Origin: Paenibacillus piri
Lineage (GTDB): Bacteria > Bacillota > Bacilli > Paenibacillales > NBRC-103111
NCBI RefSeq assembly: GCF_004354045.1
Contig: NZ_SMRT01000016.1
Coordinates: 62,001-126,000 of the forward strand
Direction: 5' to 3'
DNA: 64,000 bases
Both the position numbers and the translations under genes were made by a program. Positions 7,521 to 15,633 of this stretch are shown here, piece after piece. How positions within the stretch are numbered: the stretch's first letter is position 1; every line of letters starts with the position of its first letter. The notes under the pieces are model-generated. The model worked only from the letters and a program-made list of their open reading frames with translations. It was not told the DNA's origin and did not search any database.

Positions 7521-10028
7521 TTAAGCTTCGCCATGGCACTGCTTGTATTTTTTGCCGCTGCCGCACGGACATAAGTCGTTGCGGCCGATTCGGTCCTCGT
7601 TCACAACCGGCTTTTTCGGGGCTGGCTCGCCGTCGGTGCTGACCGCTTGCGCTTCAACTACCGGCTGACGCTCCAGATTGGCTTCTACGTGAGCTTTCAT
7701 AATGTACGTAGCAACTTCTTCCTGGATGCTCTGGATCATCTCCTGGAACATCTCGAACCCTTCAAACTGGTATTCGCGCAAAGGATCGGTACCGCCATAG
7801 GCACGAAGATGAATCCCTTGACGAAGCTGGTCCATCGCATCGATATGATCCATCCATTTGGAATCGACCGCCCGAAGCACGACCACCTTCTCGAACTCGC
7901 GCATAAATTCTTCGCTGATCGCCTGCTCCCGCTCCTCGTAGGTGCGCATGACGATATCTTTAAGGTATTCGACAATTTCTTCCTTTTCCTTGCCCCACAG
8001 CTCGTCTGCGGTCGCTTGGCCTTCGTAAAGGAAGGTACCGTTCGCATAATCGATAATCGCCTGCAAATCCCATTCCTCCGGTACCAGGTCGGCCGGACAG
8101 TGCGCTTCCGCAATCCGCTCCACGACGGGCATAATCATGCCCAACGAAATGTCGCGAATATTATCCGATTCCATAACCTCGCGGCGCTGTTTATATATAA
8201 TTTCACGCTGCTGATTCATCACGTCGTCATATTGAAGAACGACTTTCCGTACATCAAAGTTATTGCCCTCTACCCGCTTCTGGGCGGATTCGACCGCTTT
8301 CGTAATGAGCTTGCTCTCGATCGGCTGATCCTCTTCAAAGCCTAAACGGTCCATCATGCCCATGATGTTCTCGGCGCCAAAGCGGCGCATCAGCTCATCT
8401 TCCATCGACAAATAAAATTGCGAGGAGCCCGGGTCGCCCTGACGTCCTGCGCGGCCGCGCAGCTGATTATCGATCCGCCGGCTTTCATGCCGCTCCGTAC
8501 CTATAATATGCAGGCCGCCTGCCTCCGGTACGCCTTCGCCCAACACAATATCCGTACCGCGGCCGGCCATGTTCGTTGCAATCGTCACGGAGCCCGGCTG
8601 TCCGGCGCGCGAGACGATCTCGGCTTCCTCGGCATGATATTTGGCGTTCAATACTTTATGCTGCACGCCTTTGCGTTTCAGCATTTCCGACAACCGCTCG
8701 GAATTTTCGATCGATACGGTACCGACCAGTACCGGTTGTTTATTTTGGTGCCGGTTTACGATCTCATCGACGACGGCGCGAAATTTGCTGTTGACCGACT
8801 TGTACACGATATCCGGATGATCCTGACGGATCATCGGACGGTTCGTCGGCACGACTACCACTTCCAGCCCGTAGATCTTCTTAAACTCTTCTTCCTCGGT
8901 TTTTGCGGTACCTGTCATGCCGGAAAGCTTGCGGTACATACGGAAGTAATTCTGGAACGTGATCGTGGCCAGCGTCATCGACTCGTTCTGCACCTGCAGC
9001 TTTTCTTTCGCTTCGATCGCCTGGTGCAATCCTTCGCTGTAGCGGCGGCCTGTCATCAAACGTCCCGTAAATTCATCAACGATAATTACTTCCTCGTCCT
9101 GAACGACATAATCGACGTCGCGCTTCATAATGACATGCGCCTTCAACGCCTGGGTAATATGATGATTCAATGTGACATTCGCATGATCGAACAAGTTTTC
9201 GATATTAAACGCCTGCTCCGCCTTTGCAACGCCCGCTTCCGTCAGCGTCGTCGAGCGCATTTTAACATCGATCGTATAGTCTTCTTCTTCCTTCAACCGG
9301 CTGACAAACCGGTCCGCCTGATAATACAAATCGGTTGACTTCGCAGCTTGTCCCGATATGATGAGCGGCGTTCTCGCTTCGTCTACGAGAATGGAGTCCA
9401 CTTCGTCGATGACCGCGAAATATAACGGACGCTGCACCATCTGCTCTTTATACATCACCATATTGTCGCGCAAATAATCGAAGCCGAACTCATTGTTCGT
9501 CCCGTACGTAATATCGCATGCATAAGCTTGCTGCTTCTGCAAATGCTCCAGACTGTTCAGATTGACGCCTACGGTCATTCCGAGAAATTCATAAATTTTT
9601 CCCATCTCCGCGCTGTCGCGTTGAGCCAAGTAATCATTGACGGTCACGACGTGAACGCCTTTGCCTAACAGGGCGTTCAAATAGACCGGCAGCGTACCTA
9701 CCAATGTTTTACCTTCACCGGTCCGCATTTCCGCTATTCGGCCTTCGTGCAGCACCATGCCCCCGATCAGCTGTACGTCATAGTGGCGCTTGCCCAGCAC
9801 ACGCTTGGACGCTTCACGCACAACGGCGAAAGCTTCGGGCAGCAGATCGTCCAAAGTTTCATCCTTATCCAAGCGTTCGCGGAATTCCGTCGTCTTGTTC
9901 CGCAGCTCCTCATCCGACAATGCGGAAATGGATGATTCCAGTTCATTGATGGCATCGACGGTTTTCATTAAGCGTTTCACTTCACGCTCGTTGGAATCGC
10001 CGAATATTTTCTTAACGAGTCCTAACAT
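7521..10028 (-). CDS. secA: Protein translocase ATPase SecA
   Basis: The 835-residue protein is a full-length SecA, the cytoplasmic motor that drives preproteins through SecYEG. Walker A M-R-T-G-E-G-K-T is at residues 101-108 and Walker B lies in V-I-D-E-V-D-S-I-L near residue 210. The helicase-like motif G-T-D-I-V-L-G and the arginine finger region R-G-R-A-G-R-Q-G-D-P-G-S are further on. The C-terminus carries the zinc motif C-P-C-G-S-G-K-K-Y-K-Q-C-H that contacts SecB or the membrane. The ATG follows GGGAGATGAG. It heads the secA-prfB unit and has its own promoter. Confidence 0.98.
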   Translation of the reverse strand: MLGLVKKIFGDSNEREVKRLMKTVDAINELESSISALSDEELRNKTTEFRERLDKDETLDDLLPEAFAVVREASKRVLGKRHYDVQLIGGMVLHEGRIAEMRTGEGKTLVGTLPVYLNALLGKGVHVVTVNDYLAQRDSAEMGKIYEFLGMTVGVNLNSLEHLQKQQAYACDITYGTNNEFGFDYLRDNMVMYKEQMVQRPLYFAVIDEVDSILVDEARTPLIISGQAAKSTDLYYQADRFVSRLKEEEDYTIDVKMRSTTLTEAGVAKAEQAFNIENLFDHANVTLNHHITQALKAHVIMKRDVDYVVQDEEVIIVDEFTGRLMTGRRYSEGLHQAIEAKEKLQVQNESMTLATITFQNYFRMYRKLSGMTGTAKTEEEEFKKIYGLEVVVVPTNRPMIRQDHPDIVYKSVNSKFRAVVDEIVNRHQNKQPVLVGTVSIENSERLSEMLKRKGVQHKVLNAKYHAEEAEIVSRAGQPGSVTIATNMAGRGTDIVLGEGVPEAGGLHIIGTERHESRRIDNQLRGRAGRQGDPGSSQFYLSMEDELMRRFGAENIMGMMDRLGFEEDQPIESKLITKAVESAQKRVEGNNFDVRKVVLQYDDVMNQQREIIYKQRREVMESDNIRDISLGMIMPVVERIAEAHCPADLVPEEWDLQAIIDYANGTFLYEGQATADELWGKEKEEIVEYLKDIVMRTYEEREQAISEEFMREFEKVVVLRAVDSKWMDHIDAMDQLRQGIHLRAYGGTDPLREYQFEGFEMFQEMIQSIQEEVATYIMKAHVEANLERQPVVEAQAVSTDGEPAPKKPVVNEDRIGRNDLCPCGSGKKYKQCHGEA

Positions 10029-10066
10029 GGGCTCATCTCCCTTTTATAAGAACGGTTTGCCTTAAA

Positions 10067-10095
10067 TTGTAGCAGTTTGCGACAAGAGTCGCAAG
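10067..10095 (-). promoter_or_regulatory. secA promoter with overlapping inverted repeat
   Basis: On the minus strand -35 TTGCGA (10090-10095) and -10 TACAAT (10067-10072) are spaced by 17 bases, a good housekeeping promoter about 40 bases before secA. A perfect inverted repeat TTGCGAC-N4-GTCGCAA at 10078-10095 covers the -35 box and half of the spacer, a position suited to a repressor site. No regulator is identified. Confidence 0.65.
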
Positions 10096-10149
10096 AACTG
10101 CGCATTGTCCGTTATAGCTTTCTGCCATTTCGCTTCCTTTATACCTGAA

Positions 10150-10175
10150 AGGAGCCTGCCGGCAGGCAAGCTCCT
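10150..10175 (-). terminator. Probable terminator after hpf
   Basis: AGGAGC at 10150-10155 pairs with GCTCCT at 10170-10175, with an inner CTGCCGGCAGG palindrome. Read from hpf the stem ends in TCCTTTC, so the U-run is weak; termination may be partial. Confidence 0.5.
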
Positions 10176-10188
10176 GAATGATCGTATA

Positions 10189-10731
10189 TTAATTAGCCGG
10201 TTCGATTAAGCCGTACTTGCCGTCATTGCGCTTGTACACGACATTTACCTGCTCCGTCGCCATGTTGGAGAAAACGAAGAAGTTATGTCCCACCATATTC
10301 ATTTGCAGAATCGCCTCATCGATATCCATCGGCTTTAATGTAAACCGTTTCGTCCTCACCAGCTCGTAGTCTTCATCTTCCTCTATGAGAACCGGGGAAT
10401 CGACTTTCAAAATATCCCGTATGCCGCCCTCTTGGCGAATTTTTCGATTCACTTTCGTCTTATGCTTGCGTATTTGCCGCTCCAGCTTATCGGTCACAAG
10501 ATCGATGGAAGCGTACATGTCATTGCTTTTTTCCTCGGCCCGCAGCATGACTCCGGTCAACGGAATCGTCACCTCGACAGCCTGGAAACCTTTCACCACG
10601 CTTAATGTTACATAGACTTCAGATGTAGGGGGAGTTTCAAAGTACCTTTCCAGCTTGCTCAGCTTTTTCTCAACATAGTCTCTCAGCGCCTCGGTTACCT
10701 CGATATTTTGTCCACGAATGTTGAATTTCAT
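10189..10731 (-). CDS. hpf: Ribosome hibernation promoting factor, long form
   Basis: The 180-residue protein has the HPF/YfiA N-terminal domain (M-K-F-N-I-R-G-Q-N-I-E-V-T-E-A-L, residues 1 to about 100) and, after a linker, the C-terminal dimerisation domain ending F-V-Y-K-R-N-D-G-K-Y-G-L-I-E-P. Long HPF dimerises 70S ribosomes into inactive 100S particles in stationary phase or stress. The ATG follows AAAGGAGGAG. It is a single-gene unit between the csp terminator and secA. Confidence 0.96.
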   Translation of the reverse strand: MKFNIRGQNIEVTEALRDYVEKKLSKLERYFETPPTSEVYVTLSVVKGFQAVEVTIPLTGVMLRAEEKSNDMYASIDLVTDKLERQIRKHKTKVNRKIRQEGGIRDILKVDSPVLIEEDEDYELVRTKRFTLKPMDIDEAILQMNMVGHNFFVFSNMATEQVNVVYKRNDGKYGLIEPAN

Positions 10732-10757
10732 TGTACTTCTCCTCCTTTCATGTACCT

Positions 10758-10786
10758 ATTATACTATATTCCCCGCCCCCCTTCAA
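10758..10786 (-). promoter_or_regulatory. hpf promoter
   Basis: Minus-strand -35 TTGAAG (10781-10786), 17-base spacer and perfect -10 TATAAT (10758-10763), ending about 27 bases before the hpf ATG. The spacer is unusually G-rich. I see no clear SigB or SigH alternative. Confidence 0.65.
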
Positions 10787-10839
10787 AAATCCTTTACACT
10801 TTTTGTTGCATTTTTCGGAATTTTCTATCAATTTGGTGA

Positions 10840-10875
10840 ACAAAATAAAAACACCCCGGAATTGCTTCCAGGGTG
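10840..10875 (-). terminator. Terminator of the cold-shock gene
   Basis: CACCCCGGAA at 10852-10861 and TTCCAGGGTG at 10866-10875 form a stem with a short loop; on the minus strand it is followed by TTTTTATTTTG. This is a good intrinsic terminator 60 bases after the csp stop. Confidence 0.85.
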
Positions 10876-10936
10876 CTGCGTGTTTGTAGCCACAACGTCA
10901 TCCATCTATACAAGCAGGCAAGTGCTTGCCGATCGA

Positions 10937-11134
10937 TTACAACTTGGTAACGTTTGCTGCTTGAGGTCCGCGAGCGCCTTCTACGATATCAAACTCGACG
11001 GATTGGCCTTCTTCCAATGTTTTGAAGCCTTCTGTTTGGATAGCCGAGAAGTGTACGAATACATCTCCGCCGTCTTCGCGCTCAATGAAACCGTATCCTT
11101 TTTCTGCGTTAAACCATTTGACTTTACCCTGCAT
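10937..11134 (-). CDS. Cold-shock protein (CspA family)
   Basis: The 65-residue protein is one cold-shock domain with both RNA-binding motifs, K-W-F-N-A-E-K-G-Y-G-F-I (RNP1) and V-F-V-H-F (RNP2). It binds single-stranded RNA and DNA as a chaperone. The start M-Q-G-K-V-K-W-F is chosen from the family and from GAAGGGAA upstream; the frame extends eight codons further. The gene has its own promoter with a leader of about 60 nucleotides and its own terminator. Confidence 0.95.
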   Translation of the reverse strand: MQGKVKWFNAEKGYGFIEREDGGDVFVHFSAIQTEGFKTLEEGQSVEFDIVEGARGPQAANVTKL

Positions 11135-11199
11135 GCCAAACATTCCCTTCATTATCAAATAAAATCTACATATAAATTAGGCGCTGTGCCCACATTTTG

Positions 11200-11229
11200 A
11201 ATATATCATCCTCCATTTGCGTATGTCAA
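11200..11229 (-). promoter_or_regulatory. Cold-shock gene promoter
   Basis: Perfect -35 TTGACA (11224-11229) and -10 TATATT (11200-11205) with an 18-base spacer on the minus strand. It predicts a leader of about 60 nucleotides before the csp ATG. Confidence 0.75.
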
Positions 11230-11302
11230 TTATATCCATGTATTGTTAGCCAAATATTTCGAAAATTCAAGTATTAACATGATCTTAATAACTCGGTATT
11301 CA

Positions 11303-11423
11303 TTATTCACAGGCTTAAAGTCAGTTCCAGCAAGCTTACAGTACCGTTTTCAGAATAGTTATACACATAGTTATGCACATTATCCACAGATTGGGGAGGA
11401 ATAATTGCATCTTTTGTGGAAAA
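11303..11423 (+). promoter_or_regulatory. Cluster of DnaA boxes away from any dnaA gene
   Basis: Four perfect matches to the DnaA box TTATNCACA lie in the same orientation: TTATTCACA 11303-11311, TTATACACA 11359-11367, TTATGCACA 11371-11379 and TTATCCACA 11380-11388, the last two abutting. A fifth copy with one mismatch lies in the opposite orientation at 11415-11423 (TTTTCCACA on the minus strand). The flanks are AT-rich. The cluster sits between the csp promoter and the terminator of the flagellar operon, in a stretch without genes. Neighbours are not oriC genes, so I infer a DnaA titration or regulatory cluster rather than the origin. Confidence 0.75.
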
Positions 11424-11451
11424 TTATCATTGAACTTGCAAGTTTATCTAC

Positions 11452-11479
11452 AAAAAAGACCGAATCCAATGACTCGGTC
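11452..11479 (-). terminator. Terminator of the flaG-fliD-fliS-fliT operon
   Basis: GACCGAATC and GACTCGGTC (11458-11479) form a stem with a four-base loop, followed on the minus strand by TTTTTTG. It lies just after the 61-residue gene that ends the operon. Confidence 0.88.
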
Positions 11480-11504
11480 CTGCGCGTTCCATATATGCAT
11501 CTCG

Positions 11505-11690
11505 TTACACCTTAATATCCAGAAAAGTACTTAAGCCTGATGGTTGCTGCATCGTTCTTGTATTTTTGGCGGGGTCATTCAGCACATCTTTAATTTGCTG
11601 CGTTACCACTTGTTCAGCAATTGCTTTTCCCGATTCAATGGTGCTGACAACAACTCCTTTAACAGGATTGCCTCCGATACTAAAACTCAT
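11505..11690 (-). CDS. Small protein of unknown function, end of fliD operon
   Basis: A 61-residue protein with an excellent ribosome binding site (GGGAGGAG) and a terminator right after it, so it is very likely expressed. It begins M-S-F-S-I-G-G-N-P-V-K-G-V-V-V and has a short amphipathic middle (V-V-T-Q-Q-I-K-D-V-L) and a polar C-terminus. No membrane segment, cysteine or known motif is seen. Co-transcription with fliS and fliT suggests a role in flagellar assembly or export, but this is context only. Confidence 0.7.
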   Translation of the reverse strand: MSFSIGGNPVKGVVVSTIESGKAIAEQVVTQQIKDVLNDPAKNTRTMQQPSGLSTFLDIKV

Positions 11691-11722
11691 TTGCTTATCT
11701 CCTCCCTAATTTATCAATTTCT

Positions 11723-12073
11723 TTACTTCTTTTTATCGAAGAACAAACTTTCCGTTTCATATACACTCTCATAATCATATGCATTTCGTTGGACTCGACC
11801 TGTCTCTAATTTAGCTAAATGTATTCTTGCTTCTTCTTTCAACTCGTTCATTCTTTGGATAAACACGGGGTCGTAGCCGATAACCCTGTTAACCCTTTCC
11901 AGAAAAAAGAGCTTTTCACTTTTATCTGCATTAAGATTAGCCAAATCGTCAATAATCCTGGACCGCCGCTCGATAAATTCCACAACAGATTCATAAGTCA
12001 TTTGTTCAATTTGTTCCAAGCCTTGTCGGGTGAGTTCCTCAAGTTCTGTAATTAGCCTATCCAATGGATACAC
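11723..12073 (-). CDS. fliT: FliT-like flagellar chaperone
   Basis: This 116-residue, mostly helical, charged protein follows fliS with a 17-base overlap, the position of FliT, the export chaperone for the filament cap FliD. It shows the long amphipathic helices of the family (L-E-E-L-T-R-Q-G-L-E-Q-I and V-E-F-I-E-R-R-S-R-I-I) but FliT proteins are poorly conserved. The start is GTG at 12073 with no good Shine-Dalgarno, so translation is probably coupled to fliS. Confidence 0.72.
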   Translation of the reverse strand: MYPLDRLITELEELTRQGLEQIEQMTYESVVEFIERRSRIIDDLANLNADKSEKLFFLERVNRVIGYDPVFIQRMNELKEEARIHLAKLETGRVQRNAYDYESVYETESLFFDKKK

Positions 12074-12473
12074 CTGATTGGTTGTCTGAGAGCGCAGCTT
12101 TAGCTGCTTGAATCCAAGTTTCCTTCAATTCAACCAGATATCCAAGCACTTCCTCAGCAGGCTCAACCGCTTTTTTTATATTAGCTTCAATTAATCTATA
12201 GTTGAAGTATTCGTAGAGTCTTAGTAAAGAATCAGCCACAGGTGCGGAACGATCAATTGTAATGATAAATTCACTTATGATATTTTGTACCTTAACAAAT
12301 TGTGTGTTGGCTTCTTGATGATTATTATTTTTAATAGCTTCAATTGCACTTTTACAGAAACGAATAGCCCCATCGCATAACATGATCAGCAGTTGTGCAG
12401 GAGTGGCCGTCTGGATAGTTGTTTCAAGATATTTATTTCGCTGTGCTTGGGCCTGAGCCTGAGCTTGGATCAT
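12057..12473 (-). CDS. fliS: Flagellin export chaperone FliS
   Basis: The 138-residue protein has the FliS four-helix pattern with the core motif T-A-T-P-A-Q-L-L-I-M-L-C-D-G-A-I-R-F near residues 22-40. It binds the C-terminus of flagellin and prevents premature polymerisation. The N-terminus contains an unusual Q-A-Q-A-Q-A-Q-A-Q run. A GAGGAGG site precedes the ATG. It lies 16 bases after fliD and overlaps fliT. Confidence 0.93.
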   Translation of the reverse strand: MIQAQAQAQAQRNKYLETTIQTATPAQLLIMLCDGAIRFCKSAIEAIKNNNHQEANTQFVKVQNIISEFIITIDRSAPVADSLLRLYEYFNYRLIEANIKKAVEPAEEVLGYLVELKETWIQAAKAALSDNQSGVSIG

Positions 12474-12489
12474 GATGATACCTCCTCAT

Positions 12490-14355
12490 TTACATTTTAA
12501 ACTGTTGGCTCAGATAGGCGCTTTGGGCATTCATTTGGTTAATATAATTCTCCATAGCACTAAATTGCTTATAATAACGTGTTTCAAGAGCATCCATTCG
12601 TCTACTTAAACTATCAACTTGCTTATCGATATCAAGTAAAGTTTTACCAATTAAATATTTACTTTGAACTGTAACCTGCAAACCCGCTTTATTAGATATT
12701 TTGGAAAAAAGTTGGTTGGCCTGATCGTACATCCGGACAGCAATACCGTCACCTGCAGAAGACTCAGGATCACCGTCATTCGCCAAAAACAACTTGGACA
12801 CCTCATCAGGATGTTGTGCAATAGCAGCTTTTAGCTTTGCATCATCTATATAAAGCTTTCCATTTTCAAGATAATTGCCCGTAATTACGCCGCCGGAAAC
12901 ATTGCTGCTTGAAATGCCAATATCAGATAAGCTTTTTAATTGATTGTCAGGAATTCCTTGGATTACAGAAGATAATGCTTGGCGAAAGCTATTCAATCCA
13001 CTGCTTAATATTTGGTCATTCGCGAGCATTCCGCTCTTAGCCTTCTCTTCCCAGCGCTTAATATCATCTTCTTTCATATCCTTCTTCTGCTCATCAGTTA
13101 AAGGTTGAAAGTCACGGTATGATTTCTCTGAAATTTTATTTTTGACCAAATCGATTAATTCATTATACTTCTCGACAAATGTTTTAATCGTATTATAGAT
13201 TGTATCGACATCCTGAGATACGGTTACATCGACTTCGCCAGCAGTTACTTTTTTAGCCGTAAAGTTCATTCCACTAATCGAAAAATTGTTTGTAGCATAT
13301 GTTACAGGATCAGTGCTGCCATTAAAGTAAACTTCTGCATTTTTCCCGGACACTGTCTTTTGGGAGTAAGTAAGAGCAGATGACTCGTTACCTCCTTGAA
13401 GATATCCCAATTTACCTAGTAAAGCACCGCTGCTATCGTCATCGAAAGTAACCACGTCCGTACTATTCTTGTTAAAAAAGGCCAAATTTCCAGACCCGTC
13501 AATATAAGCGGAGACACCTTTAGTTTGTCCTAAGTCGGAAGAGTTTATGGAGTCTACTAACTGACCCACTGTAGTTTTTGAGGTAACCTTAAATTCATAG
13601 GCTGTACCGCCATTAATTTGAATTTTTAATTTTTTGTCTGCGGTCAGTGATTTATCTACATAGGAGGTAGAAGTAAGCGCTACGCCTCCGGTTGTTCCAT
13701 GTATTGTCTGCCCCGACTCGGCACCTGAAAGACCGAGCCCAAAGATATCAGAACTCCCTTCCATTTTAAGATCAATTTTTGATGCTGTGCCTGTAGAGGA
13801 GGTCACGAAAAGCACCTTATCTATCGTTGAATCATAAGTTGCTTTTATCCCGGTCGTATTAGATTTCCCATTTACATTCGTAATAAACTGAGCAATAGTA
13901 TCCTCCGGATTTAGTTGAATGGTAGCAGAGCCTTTTTCCCCGGTAATGTTAAAAGTTGAAGCAACGAAACCAGCGTCTAAATCCTTGAGTTTTTTAGTTT
14001 CTGAGCCCGCCCCTAATACTGCCGAGGAACTCAACGATGCCGCTTCTGCCAATTTACCGATCTTAATTTTATAGATCCCCTCATTAGCCGCGGCTGTAGC
14101 TGTAACAGACAACGAAGCGTCATCCGTTGAAGATACTTTCTTACTTTGATATTTGGACGGCAGCTTCATATCAGAAGCGGCGGTTCGAAGCTCTAATATT
14201 TTACTGTTCAATGCCCTATAATCATCGCGCTTCCACTCTAGCAGTTGCTTCTTTTGTAATAGCCTGTCCAACGGTATTCTTTGAGCCTGCATAAGTTTGG
14301 CCACTGTCGTTTCGGTGTCAAAACCGGAAGCTAAACCAGTAATACGCATTACCAT
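12490..14355 (-). CDS. fliD: Flagellar filament cap protein FliD (HAP2)
   Basis: The 621-residue protein caps the filament and promotes flagellin polymerisation outside the cell. The FliD N-domain is visible at M-R-I-T-G-L-A-S-G-F-D-T-E-T, and the C-domain with heptad-like coiled coil ends Q-M-N-A-Q-S-A-Y-L-S-Q-Q-F. The middle is Ser/Thr/Gly-rich and variable, as usual. The chosen ATG follows AGAGGTGA at 8 bases; a downstream ATG two codons later gives the classical N-terminus. It lies between flaG and fliS. Confidence 0.95.
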   Translation of the reverse strand: MVMRITGLASGFDTETTVAKLMQAQRIPLDRLLQKKQLLEWKRDDYRALNSKILELRTAASDMKLPSKYQSKKVSSTDDASLSVTATAAANEGIYKIKIGKLAEAASLSSSAVLGAGSETKKLKDLDAGFVASTFNITGEKGSATIQLNPEDTIAQFITNVNGKSNTTGIKATYDSTIDKVLFVTSSTGTASKIDLKMEGSSDIFGLGLSGAESGQTIHGTTGGVALTSTSYVDKSLTADKKLKIQINGGTAYEFKVTSKTTVGQLVDSINSSDLGQTKGVSAYIDGSGNLAFFNKNSTDVVTFDDDSSGALLGKLGYLQGGNESSALTYSQKTVSGKNAEVYFNGSTDPVTYATNNFSISGMNFTAKKVTAGEVDVTVSQDVDTIYNTIKTFVEKYNELIDLVKNKISEKSYRDFQPLTDEQKKDMKEDDIKRWEEKAKSGMLANDQILSSGLNSFRQALSSVIQGIPDNQLKSLSDIGISSSNVSGGVITGNYLENGKLYIDDAKLKAAIAQHPDEVSKLFLANDGDPESSAGDGIAVRMYDQANQLFSKISNKAGLQVTVQSKYLIGKTLLDIDKQVDSLSRRMDALETRYYKQFSAMENYINQMNAQSAYLSQQFKM

Positions 14356-14379
14356 AATAATCACCTCTTAACTTCATTG

Positions 14380-14784
14380 TTATCTTCGTTCATCTACCAA
14401 GATTCCGGCCATCTCCCATAGCTTGGCTACAAAATCTAGAGTTTTTTCAGGAGGGATTTCACGAATAATTTCTCCGTTGTCATTATTTTTCACTTTTACG
14501 GAAATTAATCTCGTCTTCTCATGAATTGAAAATTCCAAAGATGTTGATTTGCCTTGCATCGCCTTTATTGCTCGCTCAATTGCTTTCACCATCTGCTCAT
14601 CACTTAAAGAAATATGTTCTCCTTTAAGTTCCGCACGTTTTAATTCGGAAATATTGTTAACGCTCGCTACAATAAATGGTTCTGTTCTAGCAGTATCGCT
14701 CGAGCTTGACTTTATCTTGGGAGTTGATTCAACTGCAGCTGTCCAGTCCGGGGATACAGTGTTTACAGGAAGATGAGTACTCAA
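14380..14784 (-). CDS. flaG: FlaG-family flagellar protein
   Basis: The 134-residue protein has a disordered Ser/Thr-rich N-terminal half and a conserved C-terminal FlaG domain (about residues 70-134) with the signature L-E-F-S-I-H-E-K-T and V-K-V-K-N-N-D-N-G-E-I-I-R-E-I-P-P-E. FlaG proteins affect filament length. The start is TTG at 14784, 6 bases after GGAGGG; no ATG fits. It is the first gene of the flaG-fliD-fliS-fliT unit and has a SigD-like promoter. Confidence 0.92.
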   Translation of the reverse strand: MSTHLPVNTVSPDWTAAVESTPKIKSSSSDTARTEPFIVASVNNISELKRAELKGEHISLSDEQMVKAIERAIKAMQGKSTSLEFSIHEKTRLISVKVKNNDNGEIIREIPPEKTLDFVAKLWEMAGILVDERR

Positions 14785-14817
14785 TATAAACCCTCCATCC
14801 GATAGTATATAATAACT

Positions 14818-14845
14818 ATATCGGTAACCTTCTGTTGTACTATTA
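14818..14845 (-). promoter_or_regulatory. SigD-like promoter of flaG operon
   Basis: Minus strand: TAAT (14842-14845), 16-base spacer, ACCGATAT (14818-14825). SigD of Bacillus recognises TAAA-N15-GCCGATAT-like sites. The same spacing recurs at three other promoters in this window. It lies about 33 bases before the TTG start of flaG. Confidence 0.75.
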
Positions 14846-14946
14846 GACCTTTATATAGGTTTGAGGAGAAAATATTTATGAATCTTTTTGACGGCTTTCG
14901 TTATAGGCATATGTAATCAATTATGGTTCAGACGCTTAAACTTTAA

Positions 14947-15633
14947 TTATAAATTCATCCCGATGATAGCGCCAGCTACTTGCAGATCAAATTCTGAATC
15001 AATATCAATAGATCGCTCTCTTGGCATGAAATACGCTATCGTTTCCTTTGTAATAAAAGTGCGTTTAGCTTGAAGCCACTCGCATTCCGCAGCATAAACC
15101 GCTCCGTTTAAAGATGCCAATGGAGGCATATCCTGTCGCCGCGGTTTCAATTCTATATCAATGAACGGAGTCATACGGCTTTCTTCATCCAATGTATACA
15201 TCCAATAAGGACTTTTATCAGGAACTGTAACCGAAACACATGAAGGGGCATTGTGCTGAATGCATAATTCCAAACAAGTATCTATATCAGCCGCCGTTCT
15301 TAGAGGAGAGGTTGGTTGTAATAATACTATATAATCATAACTCGGCACATGGTTTAAAGCATGCCATACCGGCTCCAATCCTGAGGTTTCATCAGTTGCT
15401 AATTCTGCTGGACGAACGAAAGGAATCTCGCATCCTAATGCCCGGGCTACTTCGATAATCTCCGCGTCCTCGGAGGATAAAATCAGGCGGTCTATATAGT
15501 TAGACTTTTGGGCTTGATCAATCGTCCACGCAATAAGCGGTTTGCCGGCGAGATCCTTAATATTTTTACGAGGTACGCCTTTCGAACCGCCACGTGCGGG
15601 TATTATAGCCAATACACTTTTTCCCTCTATCAT
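14947..15633 (-). CDS. legF: CMP-nonulosonate synthetase (legionaminate/sialate cytidylyltransferase)
   Basis: The 228-residue protein activates a nine-carbon sugar acid with CTP, the final step before transfer. It has the cytidylyltransferase motif I-P-A-R-G-G-S-K-G-V-P-R-K-N near residue 11, the Q-P-T-S-P-L-R motif near residue 106 and the aspartate-bearing D-I-D-S-E-F-D-L segment near the C-terminus. The start overlaps the ptmE stop by 4 bases. Substrate preference (legionaminic rather than pseudaminic or N-acetylneuraminic acid) is inferred from the neighbouring legB, legC and ptmE-like genes. Confidence 0.9.
   Translation of the reverse strand: MIEGKSVLAIIPARGGSKGVPRKNIKDLAGKPLIAWTIDQAQKSNYIDRLILSSEDAEIIEVARALGCEIPFVRPAELATDETSGLEPVWHALNHVPSYDYIVLLQPTSPLRTAADIDTCLELCIQHNAPSCVSVTVPDKSPYWMYTLDEESRMTPFIDIELKPRRQDMPPLASLNGAVYAAECEWLQAKRTFITKETIAYFMPRERSIDIDSEFDLQVAGAIIGMNL

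Noticed and set aside
11303..11423. Chromosomal or plasmid replication origin
   Set aside because: DnaA boxes are present, but there is no dnaA, dnaN, rep or recF gene nearby and no obvious AT-rich 13-mer unwinding array, so a regulatory or titration cluster is the safer call.
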